DNA from: Corylus avellana
Taxonomy: Eukaryota > Streptophyta > Magnoliopsida > Fagales > Betulaceae
Reading direction: 5' to 3'
DNA: 64,000 bases
Assembly (NCBI RefSeq): GCF_901000735.1
Contig: NC_081545.1
Location: 29,231,513 to 29,295,512 of the forward strand
Shown here: positions 35,896 to 45,900 of the stretch, piece by piece
Layout of the letters: every line of letters starts with the position of its first letter
Numbering within the stretch: position 1 is the first letter of the stretch
Notes under the pieces: model-generated
What the model was told of the DNA's origin: nothing
The model's database searches: none
Seen by the model: only the letters and a program-made list of their open reading frames with translations
Translations under genes and position numbers: made by a program

Positions 35896-36570
35896 TCATG
35901 AGTTAGGTCCAAGACCGAGTTGCAAATCCAGACCCAAGCCTTTGTCGAAGTGAGACCCTCCGGCACCGTCTCTGGCGAACCCACTCATCCCCGGGATAAC
36001 TCCGGCATGGTGTCCATCCCCATTAGACAAAACTGCTATCATTGACTCCCCAAATGATCCCCCGGCATACACACCTCTTCCCGGCGGCACCGAGGCCGAC
36101 GCAGAATGATGATGATACACGGTGCCATTTGGCAGGGCGAAAGGAGTGGCAGTTCCTGCATGAGACATGACAAACCATGAAGGGGCCTGAGGCGGCGCAG
36201 CCCCCGGAGCAAGGAGGTGATGCGGTGGCGCGAACGCTGATATCATTGGGTTTCGCCGCATGTGAGAAGCAGCTACCAGCTGGTTTCGACTGGCTTGCAT
36301 TTGTGCGCGCTTTAGTAGCTGCCGTTCTTTCTTGTGGGCGTTTTGATGCCCACCCAATGCTTGTGAATTTGCGAACTCGCGGCAACAGTATTGGCACTCG
36401 TATTTTCGGCCTTCAACGGATTGGAAAGTTTCGGATTCCTGAGACCCAGATGGGGATTTGCTTGAATCTGAGTCGTTTTCTTCTGAAACGTTCTGGATGT
36501 TGAAGCCAAAGAGCTTTAGAGGTGTGGTGGTGATGGTACTCTGTTTTCTAGAATAATCAATCTCAGCCAT
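35896..36570 (-). CDS. C2H2 zinc-finger transcription repressor (ZFP5/6/8-GIS-type)
   Basis: An intronless gene of 224 aa, as is usual for plant single-finger C2H2 proteins. The N-terminal motif PLKLFGF is at residues 17-23. The single finger [21 protein letters not shown] (Cys59, Cys62, His75, His79) contains the plant-specific QALGGH. The C-terminal EAR repression motif LDLQLGL is at 214-220. The middle is Ala/Pro/Gly-rich and disordered. Relatives (ZFP5, ZFP6, ZFP8, GIS) act in the nucleus downstream of gibberellin and cytokinin to control trichome or root-hair fate. That role is inferred for this protein from the domain layout. A GA-repeat leader and a TATA-like box lie upstream. Confidence 0.92.
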   Translation of the reverse strand: MAEIDYSRKQSTITTTPLKLFGFNIQNVSEENDSDSSKSPSGSQESETFQSVEGRKYECQYCCREFANSQALGGHQNAHKKERQLLKRAQMQASRNQLVAASHMRRNPMISAFAPPHHLLAPGAAPPQAPSWFVMSHAGTATPFALPNGTVYHHHSASASVPPGRGVYAGGSFGESMIAVLSNGDGHHAGVIPGMSGFARDGAGGSHFDKGLGLDLQLGLGPNS

Positions 36571-36684
36571 GACAGAGAGAGAGAAAGAGAGAGAGAAGAT
36601 TAGTTCAAGAGATCAGACAGATCAGAGGGATCCAAGTGGGTGATCTCAATCCTAATGAGTAGTGGCTGCATGTGGAGCTAGCTA

Positions 36685-36694
36685 GTTATATAGG
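36685..36694 (-). promoter_or_regulatory. TATA-like box of the zinc-finger gene
   Basis: Read on the minus strand it is CCTATATAAC, about 115 bases before the ATG and followed by a GA-rich leader. The position suits a plant core promoter. Confidence 0.5.
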
Positions 36695-36855
36695 GTAAAA
36701 AAGTTTGGACACTATTGGAGAGAGACTAATCATTTGAGGGATACCTGGAAGATGAGGAACAAGAAAAATGAGTGTTTAGTTGCGAAAATCCCAAGGAGAA
36801 GAAAGCACCTAATATCAGGAAGAACCCAGGACAAGAAAACCAAGTGGGGTTTCAG

Positions 36856-36857
<2 letters not shown>

Positions 36858-36889
<32 letters not shown>
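36858..36889. repeat. (TA)n microsatellite
   Basis: About 16 TA units upstream of the zinc-finger gene. Confidence 0.95.
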
Positions 36890-36892
<3 letters not shown>

Positions 36893-38621
36893 GCACTCTA
36901 TTTCTGACAGATGGCGAAACCCTTAAATTATGGGTGTTGCTTTGAATACATGTTCCACTATAATCTCTTAAGTTACAGAGACATACTAAAATTGAGGGTC
37001 TTTTTCTAATGCCAATTGTTGACTGAATTGGTTGGCAAACCCTTAACCCTTAAGTATATCAGTTTCTGTTGCAGGCTTAAAAATAAATAATTATAACTTT
37101 TAATTTCATTTTGTAGTTGGTTAGCAAATTAGGATTAGCTATAGCATGAATCGATGGTATTGAAATTCTACCAAACTTCATTGTTTTTGTTGAACGTGAA
37201 CTTTAGAGAAAATCCAATATGAATCGATGGTAATAAGACTCTATCGAAACTTCATTGTTTTTGTTAGAAAAAAATCTTTTTTTGGTGTGTCATTTTCCTT
37301 GGGTCGTATAGTACTAAATCATGGTATACCTTCAAAAGGATTAGGTATACCCATGACACGTAGGTATGGTGCACATTACATGCTATATAGCTAGATACGT
37401 TTCAAATCGAACACCCATCTGTCTCCGAGACCCACATGTCATAATCATCATGTGTGCTGCCCATCCGACATTCGATCACATCCCCGGCGAGGGTGGGCAG
37501 TTCAGAAAAAATGAACCAAACATTTGTTTAATTCCACGGAGAAATAAACTTGTTTTCATTAGAGCTTTTTGTCAAACTGCGCAAGAGAGGAAGAGTGTGT
37601 GATATCGATTGCTTTGAAGTGATCAGGTGGTCCGTGGGTCCACTGTGACGCACCATGCTGGCTAGATTATCTTAAAAGCATGTTTGCGTGATTGACGTTG
37701 AGGTCTTGCTTTGTTTATTAGGTGAAAATCTCTTCGAATCTTACTAACTACCATCATTTGGGTTCAAAGTCTTTCCCTTAAACAAGCTTCACATGCCTAC
37801 TCACACGCTATGCCTATGAATCCTCTCTGATTGGCTTGCATAAACGTTCTCCTGCGCGTGGGCGATATATAATTAACACAATAATATGACAAAAGAGATT
37901 AATTAACATGCATGCATGAGCACCTCCTTTCATTTGAATTAAAGTCATCACTACTCCTCTGACTGTCTCATCCATGCCTATTTTTTTCCCCTTAAGATTC
38001 AAACTTAGACTATGATCTATATATCTTCCTAGAATTAAGGGCGACTATTTTTGTTCGTGTTAAGTTTAGATTGTTTTGAGACATGAGTATAGAATTATAT
38101 AAGTCAATTATACCTTAATCCGGTCATTTAATTAAATTGGTAACTCATTAATTATGTGTTTAGGTTCGTGAGTAACTTATTAACACCGGAGACCGGAGGG
38201 GATGCTTAGCTTAAAGCGATTGACAATGATGGTAAAATGAAAAGTTTGGGTGTTTTGTTGTGAGTCCTACTAGGATGTGGGCAGACAAGCACTTTGGTTT
38301 GAACAGGTCACGGGTTTTGGTGGAGTTTGCAACTTGCAATATTATCAAAGTAGACAAGGATTGAGGCTCAATCAGTCTTGAGTGAAACATGTCTTGAATT
38401 TTTTGGGCGTCTATCTGCTTGTATTGAATTTGTCCTAACTTCAAAGAACCTCAAACCACTATGTTAATAGGTTGTAGGACCCAGTTCCAATCAGTTGTTG
38501 GACAAATACAGTGAAGGACAAATGCAAGTAGAACATTAGGTGGAGGGCAATAGATTTTTAAAGAAAATGATGCACATGGAGGTATCCCTCTATGCATGAA
38601 AACACATGTGAGTGGAATGAG

Positions 38622-38673
<52 letters not shown>

Positions 38674-40131
38674 TTGATCATCAACAACTATTTCTTGACA
38701 ATGAGGTCCTTTTTAATTATGCATGTTCCCCACCTTACAATAATAATAAAAAGGAAACCTAGGAGTCATTCTTCAAGCTTTTCCATGTAGATGATTGAAC
38801 CTCCGTTTGGAGATTGCCCGAATCTCCAAAACATGGCCCACTAGGTTGAGCTTTCTCAGGAAAATCTAAGGGTTGGAAGTGGAACAACATGAAAAATTCA
38901 TGTATATATATATATATAGTCAAGCATCAATTATATATACATATATAACCCAAGATTATGTTGAACATGGTATATTAATGTGAAAAATTAATGAAAAACT
39001 TGAGCTTGGAGTTTGTGGGTGAGATCAATTCATAGTCTTCGATGATAAACAAGTTGTGGGTAATCCTTCAATTAATTGGTGAGGTTGGCTGGACTAGCTT
39101 GTAGCTAATTAAAATCTTCCTCTCTCTAGTTTACCTAATTGAGCATATGTTAATTATAATTAATCAAGCACTTCTGTTTTGTGGCCTACCTTCTCCAATA
39201 GCCTAGACAACTCCTTGATATTGTTCCCCACACAAAATTTGGTTTGATATATAGCTTTCGAACCCTTTTTTTCTTTTTCTTTTTCCATTTAACAGTCACC
39301 TACAGTTTTGCTTTCTATCTTTATATGGTACCTAAAATATTTCAATCAAGCAAAAAGTTATGATCATCATTTTTGATGAGAATTTATGATCTTGATTGGT
39401 CAACATGCGGCTTGAATATATATTGTATAATTAATCTAGACTGACTAAATTCTCAAAGAGAAAAGAACATGCTATGTATATATATATGTTGACAGAAGCA
39501 GAAATTTCATAATTAATATATTATTATAATGGCAGAAAATTAACCTAGATTACATATACATTCTAGAATGTCTGGCTTTAGAAGCATAAACCCATAAAAA
39601 TGCCCGTGAAGTAGGTCCAGGCAAGTTGGATAAAAGTCAGCAAATTATTGAACAACAAAGCTAATAGGTTGGGAACAAAGTGGGGGAGGGGGGACTTGGA
39701 CGGCTTGAATACGCACGCAAAAGACGTATTTGCAATCAATGGAAATGAGAATATTTTTGTTTGACACAATGAAAATCCATTCATTTCTAAACTTCATGAT
39801 GTGTGGACTGGATTTGTCGGGTTCAAAGAATGTTCACTTTTTATTTCATTTGTTTGTCTAAATTAACTTTAGAAAAAGGGTACATATATATACATAACAT
39901 GCATGCATATTAAGTCTAGCAAGGAATCTTAGATGAACTGTCTTTGAAATTTGGTCTTGACCATATAGGATACAAGGTGTTTCTAGTCAGGACTTGGTGT
40001 GCTACTATTGGAAACTTAAGGAAGAGGTCATTTAATTACAAATTTTATGATATTTTTTAGTGTATATTTTCTCAAATTTTTTTAACCATTATTTTGAAAT
40101 AATTAAGTAGTTCAGATTTTGTCATATCGAC
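36890..40131. other. Intergenic, no gene seen
   Basis: More than 3 kb without a supportable exon on either strand. It holds a 40-base (CT)n tract at 38630-38669 and short AT tracts near 38902-38918 and 39476-39486. Confidence 0.5.
38630..38669. repeat. (CT)n microsatellite
   Basis: Twenty perfect CT units. Confidence 0.95.
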
Positions 40132-40225
40132 TGTTAGAATATTATAAATTAAATAATTAAATTAGCTATTTTTTTATGAGTTTAAATTTTTAAAATAAGT
40201 GGTGATTTAATATGGCACTAGAGCC
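40132..40225 (+). mobile_element. Short LTR end with primer-site-like sequence (TRIM/SMART-like)
   Basis: It starts TGTTAGAATATTATAAATTA, is about 80 bp long and is followed by TGGCACTAGAGCC. That is a worn form of the initiator-Met tRNA primer site TGGTATCAGAGCC. I could not find the second LTR, so this is a partial element and the call is tentative. Confidence 0.45.
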
Positions 40226-40499
40226 AAAGGTTTGAGTTCGATACTTTGCATGTTGAGCCTCACTAATTAAAAGAAAATTTGAGCCCACAGATGAGAAAGT
40301 GTGCTACAAATAAACTCACTTGAAATCCGAGCTAAACTAGGGTTAAGAGAATAGATATAAAAGGGGAAAAGCATAAGATGAAAATTACGAAAAATGGGTC
40401 TGAGAAACACTTAGTGAAATCTATATGTGACTTTTCAATGAGTGGGTAGGTACCGATCGAATGGTGTGTGCCACGTAGGAATTCAGCAAAACCCTACTA

Positions 40500-40611
40500 T
40501 TTTTTTTTTTTTTTGACATGTCCACATAAGGGGAGGGGGATGGGGGATTCGAACTAGTAACCTTCACTTCATGAGGCGTGATTTACAGCCGATTGAACTA
40601 CCCCTTGAAGA
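40500..40611 (-). mobile_element. tRNA-derived SINE
   Basis: Read on the minus strand, the head has an RNA polymerase III A box (TAGTTCAATCGG) and a B box (AGTTCGAATCC). The body is short and ends in a run of A (the T-run at 40500-40514 on the plus strand). Near-identical direct repeats flank it: CAAAACCCTACTAT at about 40487-40500 and CAAAACCCTACCAT at 40612-40625. Head, boxes, tail and duplication together make a SINE. The tRNA-like part does not form a usable tRNA gene. Confidence 0.85.
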
Positions 40612-40625
40612 CAAAACCCTACCAT

Positions 40626-42821
40626 TTAGTCGATAGCCAATAGCATTTGAATGGTATGGTTCAAAGCCACATAGGATACATTGAAGAAAGAAGAAAGAAA
40701 AAAAATAGATGCCAATGATTGAATGACATGAGCACCGATCTATTGGTGATAGGCTGCATGTGATTTAGATAAGTCCAAAAAGTTGCAAAAGGAGGAAGGG
40801 TGTTATAAAAGCATATTTTTGAAGCCCTAGGGAAGAGAGAAAGAGAGTTAAAGGAGAAGGAAATGAGGGTTTTTCCTTGAAGCTTGTTTGGAGTTCAAGG
40901 CACCAAGAAGGTAACGTCTCGTCCTTAGCTTTTATTATTTCGTTTCTAAGATGTTGCCATTACTAGTTTTATAACACGCAAGTTTGTGTGTTGAAAAGGG
41001 CATGTGAATGAAAAAGTTAAGACTTTTTGTTGAAAACCCTAACTTTATGTTAGCTACCATTCTAAGCAAACTAGATGGGACCAAAGTTGAGCCTTAGGCT
41101 TTGTGAGTTGTAGATCTAATTAAGCTGCCATATAGAGCTTTTGGTGAATGAAAATTGGTAGAGATAAAAACTTGGAAGCTTTATGCTTTGGTTGTAAAAA
41201 GACTTCGCCTTTAAGCATTAAATTGTATTAAACATGAAAAATGGAGAGTCTTTTAGAGTCTTAGAGATTCTATAGGCCAGTGTATCAATCTAGCATTGTT
41301 CGATACTAATTGGTCGATGGTCGAGTACCGATCTGATGGTGTTGACTAACCGAATGGTGTTTGAGTACCGATATACATATATATGCCTATTGACCAAGCA
41401 ATATATAGGTATCATTCTATTGATGTCATGCAGAATGTATAAATACTCTAGTTTTAGGCTACACTCTTAAAAACCCAACTAATGATAGAGTTAGGGTATC
41501 TCATAGACGAAGAACAAGAGCTTTCAAAGGAGATTTTGCGGAGAATTTTTACAATCAAGATGATTAAAATCGTGTGAAACCGTAAATAATGATTTTGAGC
41601 ATGCGGCATGCCTATTTTGATATAAAATATTTATCTTTGAACCGTCATAAAATGGTTTGAGATTTAATGTTGTGAACTCTGAGTTTCTAATTAAGGTTAA
41701 TAATTTTGCAAAATGACTTACACTGTAACTCTCAATATTATTTTTACATGCTTGGAAAATGAAATGATAATGTGCTTTCTCTTTGTTTCATGATACAGTT
41801 TCTTCGAAATTGCAAGGCCTGCTCATAGACAGAGCATGCAGAGATGGGGGCCCAAAATGTTCTGCTTGATCCTCCATCATGGAAGGCCCAATCTACGGTC
41901 CAAGAAGAACGATTGACGGATTTTTTTTATCCAACCTCCTCTTTAATCGAGTCTCTGATTTTTTTTAATTTTTTTTTTCCAATACGAAGGAACGAAACAG
42001 GTTACAGGAGGGTCCAATCCCTTAGTTCGATGCAAACCATGTGGCACATGGGCAGGATCTGGATCCGGTATGACTGGATCGATCCTCTCACTTTGAAATA
42101 ATTTTGTGGGCCCTTAAGAGAAAATAACATACACAAAAAAAAAAAAAAAAAAAACAATTTGTCACATTATTCTTTTTTTTTTTCTTTTTCTTTTTAAAAT
42201 AAAAATATTGTTAGGGATAAAATATGCCTACCTATTTATGTTTATTTACCATTTTGTCATTGCTCATTCATATGGTGTCATTAGTCACCATATGTCTATA
42301 AAAAGATAAAGGTTTCCATTTTTCCAAGACTCTCTTCTACGTTTCACTCTTTTGAGAAGACTCTTATTTCTGAGTAGAGATTTTCGGCCGTCTGGGGTCA
42401 TCCTAGTGTCTGCCAAAGTCTGACGTGGTCAAATTTTTTTTTTTTTTTTTTTTTAAATAACATCAGATATTTTGCTCTTTTTTTTTCTTTTTTTTTTAAA
42501 AAAAAAAATTGAAGAAGAGATATTAAAGGGAAATTCAAATTTGAGGTATTAGCACTAAATTTGAGGTATTAGCACCAAATTTGAGGCATTAGCACCAAAT
42601 TTAGGATGATCAAATTCCTTTTGGGTGATACAATTCCTAAAGGATTAACCTTCCACCCTTAAATTTTTGTTTTGAATCCAAAAATAAGTTTTAAAACATT
42701 AAAAATTAAATATGAACTCATATAAATTTAACTAACCAACAAAAAATGACAAAATTTTGTTTTATTATTATTTTTTTAATATATGTCCGACGCTCCGCAT
42801 AGCAGGACTCCTTATTTCTCC
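40626..42821. other. Intergenic, degenerate repeats
   Basis: No gene is supportable. The word ACCGATC plus an ATGGTG-like ending recurs at 40452, 40734 and 41327 in a diverged form. A TATA-containing, LTR-like patch lies near 42208-42440, starting TTAGGGATAAAATATGCC. Long T and A runs occur at about 42135-42155 and 42435-42510. Confidence 0.4.
42536..42600. repeat. 20-bp tandem repeat, three units
   Basis: AAATTTGAGGTATTAGCACC is repeated three times with single-base variants, immediately before the hAT-like element. Confidence 0.85.
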
Positions 42822-43032
42822 TAGGGGTGTCAATGCGGGCGGTTAGAAACCGCCTGCTAACCGCCTTTTTATATAATATATTTTTATAATTATAATTATA
42901 ATAATATTTATATATATAACATAATCACTTGATCATTAAATCACAATTTGAGTATTAATATATTATCATTATAACTTATATGATTATATCACATGATCAA
43001 TTGATCATTAAATCATTTAATTACATAATAAC

Positions 43033-43072
<40 letters not shown>

Positions 43073-44304
43073 GACATAACTTATAAGTATACCAATTTAT
43101 ACTAATACAACAATTAAGTATCTAGAGACTTAGTTCCAATATATGTTATAAACTTATAAGTCTATATATGTTATAAATTATAATTATACATATATACATA
43201 TGAATAATATAAATGTATAAGATCAATATTTAATCATATGATTCAATAACAATTCAAATACTTTATTTAAGTTAATCATATTATTAATGTACAATGATAA
43301 TGTGATTCGTATAATATCAAATTAAGTAGTTGGCATTAGATTCAATAATATGTTACATATAACCACAATTGAAGTATTAATGTATTATCATTTTAATTTA
43401 TATGATTATATAATAACAAATTATACATATATAATATGATATAAGTCAAAAGTATACCAATTCATACTAATACAATACTTTAGTACCTAGAGACTTAGTT
43501 CAAATGCATGTTATAAGCTTATAAGTCTATATATGTTATAAATTATAATTATACATATATGCATATGAATAATATAAATGTATAATATCAATACTTAATC
43601 ATATGATTCAATGACAATTCAAATATTTTATTCAAGTAAATCATATTATTAATGTACAATGATAATGTGATTCGTGTAATATCAAATTAAGTAATTGACA
43701 TTGGATTAAACAATGTGTTACTTATAAACACAATTGATGTATTAATGTATTATCATTCTAAATTTAGTAATATTATCACTATAATTGATATGATTATATC
43801 ACATGATGAATTGATCATTAAATCATGTGATTATATAATAACCAATAATACATATAATCATATATATCATATGTTTTATTTCAACTTCTTTTATATATTG
43901 TGTTTAACTTTTTTTATATGTTGTGTTATTATTATTATTTTTTTTATGTTGTGTTTTTATTATTATTTTTTAAAAGTTAACCAGTTATGATTAAGTACAA
44001 GTAAATGTAAATTTGAGGTCAAATATTTTTGATTTTTCAATATGGGCTATTTTTATAGCAATTGGGCTTAAGAAGACACTAAAAATACAAAAAACAAATG
44101 AGGGGTAAAAAATGATACAATAATAAAAAAAGCCCACGAACACCCAACAAAAAAGCCCAAAAAGCCAAAAAAAAAACCCAATTTTGAAAAAGTAATTAGC
44201 GGGCGGTTACCTATTTCACTAACCGCTAACCGCGTTGCGATTAGTGAAATCTACTAACAGCTAAGGCGGTTACGGCGCTAACCATAACCGTATTGACACC
44301 CCTA
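42822..44304. mobile_element. Non-autonomous hAT-like element (1483 bp) with internal repeats
   Basis: The termini are TAGGGGTGTCAATGCGG on the left and CGTATTGACACCCCTA on the right. They are flanked by a perfect 8-bp duplication ATTTCTCC at 42814-42821 and 44305-44312. Sub-terminal GGCGGTTAG/CTAACCGC words occur at both ends. The interior is extremely AT-rich and non-coding. It holds two diverged copies of one segment about 370 bp apart (about 43090-43240 and 43460-43600, sharing CTAGAGACTTAGTTC and AAGTCTATATATGTTATAAA). A TGATCATTAAATCA word recurs at about 42931, 43002 and 43811. No transposase is encoded. Confidence 0.88.
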
Positions 44305-44312
44305 ATTTCTCC

Positions 44313-44561
44313 ATAGCCTCTCTCACTCATTTTCATATATTTCACTTTACACACACAAATTATATGATAGTAGAGGCGTATTATCATTATATATTTTTAT
44401 TCACACATAAGATGCTAACTTAGGCATTGGAGAGTCTTCGGCCCCAACTGAAAACTCTCTGACCATGTTCTTATTTTGCAGGAACACCATAGACGTACAG
44501 GAATCCAACTCAAAGCTTGACTACGAAAAAATATCGCTGACAAACAGTAATGTGGACAAAA
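44313..44561. other. Spacer between two elements
   Basis: Short AT-rich stretch with no supportable feature. Confidence 0.4.
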
Positions 44562-44888
44562 GGGTGAAGATAAATAGCACGCTAGCAAATTTTATTTATT
44601 TATTTTTAATTAAAATATTAAAAAAAAATTTTGCTGCCTGGCGTGCTTAGCGCGGCGTGCTCTGAATCACGGCTCGTGGACAAAAAATTGCATCAACAAA
44701 TATTAATAATAAATCAAATACAAAACACTTTTTAAAATAAAAAACAAAACAAAAAATTACTTTTAAATCACATCATATTATTATTGGAGCAGTGATTCAG
44801 AGCACGCCAGGCAGCAGCAAAATTTTATTTTTAATATTTTAATAAAAAATAATAATTTTTTTTTGCCGCGTGCTATTTATCTTCGCCC
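44562..44888. mobile_element. Fold-back element (327 bp)
   Basis: The left arm begins GGGTGAAGATAAATAGCACG and the right arm ends CGTGCTATTTATCTTCGCCC. The arms continue inward with GCTGCCTGGCGTGCT and GCTCTGAATCAC against their reverse complements. The centre is AT-rich. I could not define a target-site duplication, so the superfamily is open. Confidence 0.75.
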
Positions 44889-45900
44889 ATTATTTTTATA
44901 TAATATAACAAAAACCCCAATAATGCATCAACAAACAGAAGAAACGCACAATACAAAGCCTCTAGCTGTGTGGCCCCACGTGCACCCGCAGCATCTGAAA
45001 CGCAACCCCGAATCTAATCCGAATCCTACGTGTAAGTCGTACACTCGTACCCAAGAAGTAGTAACAGTTTACAGTAACAGTAATTTTAATATTCAATTCC
45101 TTTTTTTTCTTTACCAATTTTCCATTACATAATTTTTATCGTAAACAAAGAAAGAACGAACGAAAGGGAATTGAATTCTCCATCAAATTCGTCGTTGTAG
45201 GTCTCTCGCTCACGCTTTTACTCTCTCTTTCCGGACATTCCCAAGTCTCTCTTTCTCACTGTCCCACTGAAAGCCCATAAAAACGAAGCAGAGCAACGGA
45301 AAACAGAGCAAGCTGGGAAAAGAGAATATAATTTTATCTTTCTGGGTTTGTTCTGTTTCTGTTACTGAAAATTCTTCCTTTTAATCTACTTTGGTTTCTC
45401 ATAATTCTTTCTTTTGAAGTTAAAACAAATGAAGTAGATCCTCAAAATAAGAGCATTGTTGGCAATTCATTTTCAGAGTGAATGGTCTGATGCAGCACAC
45501 AACCAACCTGGAATAAACGTATTTTACAGAAGATTGCTTTGTGAGTGTGATGCTCTAATTTTCCAGGTGTAACGCCAACATCTGGTGTGACATCAGTCCC
45601 TTTGTGAATTTTTTTTTTTGATGAATACCCTTTGTGATTTTTCCTTGTTACGTTCCAGGTTGGTTGTGTGCTGCATCATGGTCTCCGTGATTTCGTTTTG
45701 ATCTTGAATTTGGGCTTGATTTAGATTCTTATGCTCTGTTTTACAATCCCTTGAATGCCATTCTGTTCATATCTTCTTTCTGAGTTCAATTTGATTCTTA
45801 ATTAGTACATTGCTTTGGTTGCTAAAAACTCTAGCTTTTAATGGGTTTTTACTCTGTTTTACTTTATGGGTAACAGGATTTCCAAATCAGGTAAAAAAGA
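44889..45900 (+). other. Promoter and 5' leader of the plastidic glucose transporter
   Basis: This is the likely promoter and leader. It is CT-rich from about 45190 to 45260 and contains the 26-bp inverted repeat described separately. A leader intron is possible but not placed. Confidence 0.4.
45488..45678. repeat. Perfect 26-bp inverted repeat, 139-bp loop (MITE-like)
   Basis: The left arm begins TGATGCAGCACACAACCAAC and its exact reverse complement ends at 45678. The flanks repeat TGGTC (45483-45487 and 45679-45683). Counting the bases shared with the arms, the direct repeat is ATGGTCT. It may be a small terminal-inverted-repeat insertion in the leader of the transporter gene. If transcribed it would form a strong stem. 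Confidence 0.85.

Noticed and set aside
40500..40611. A functional tRNA gene on the minus strand
   Set aside because: The A and B boxes are present, but an A-rich tail and target-site duplications mark it as a SINE. I could not fold a normal acceptor stem by eye.
41844..42101. An 85-aa plus-strand frame as a gene
   Set aside because: It includes a T-run-encoded Phe stretch, has no recognisable domain or splice context and lies among repeats.
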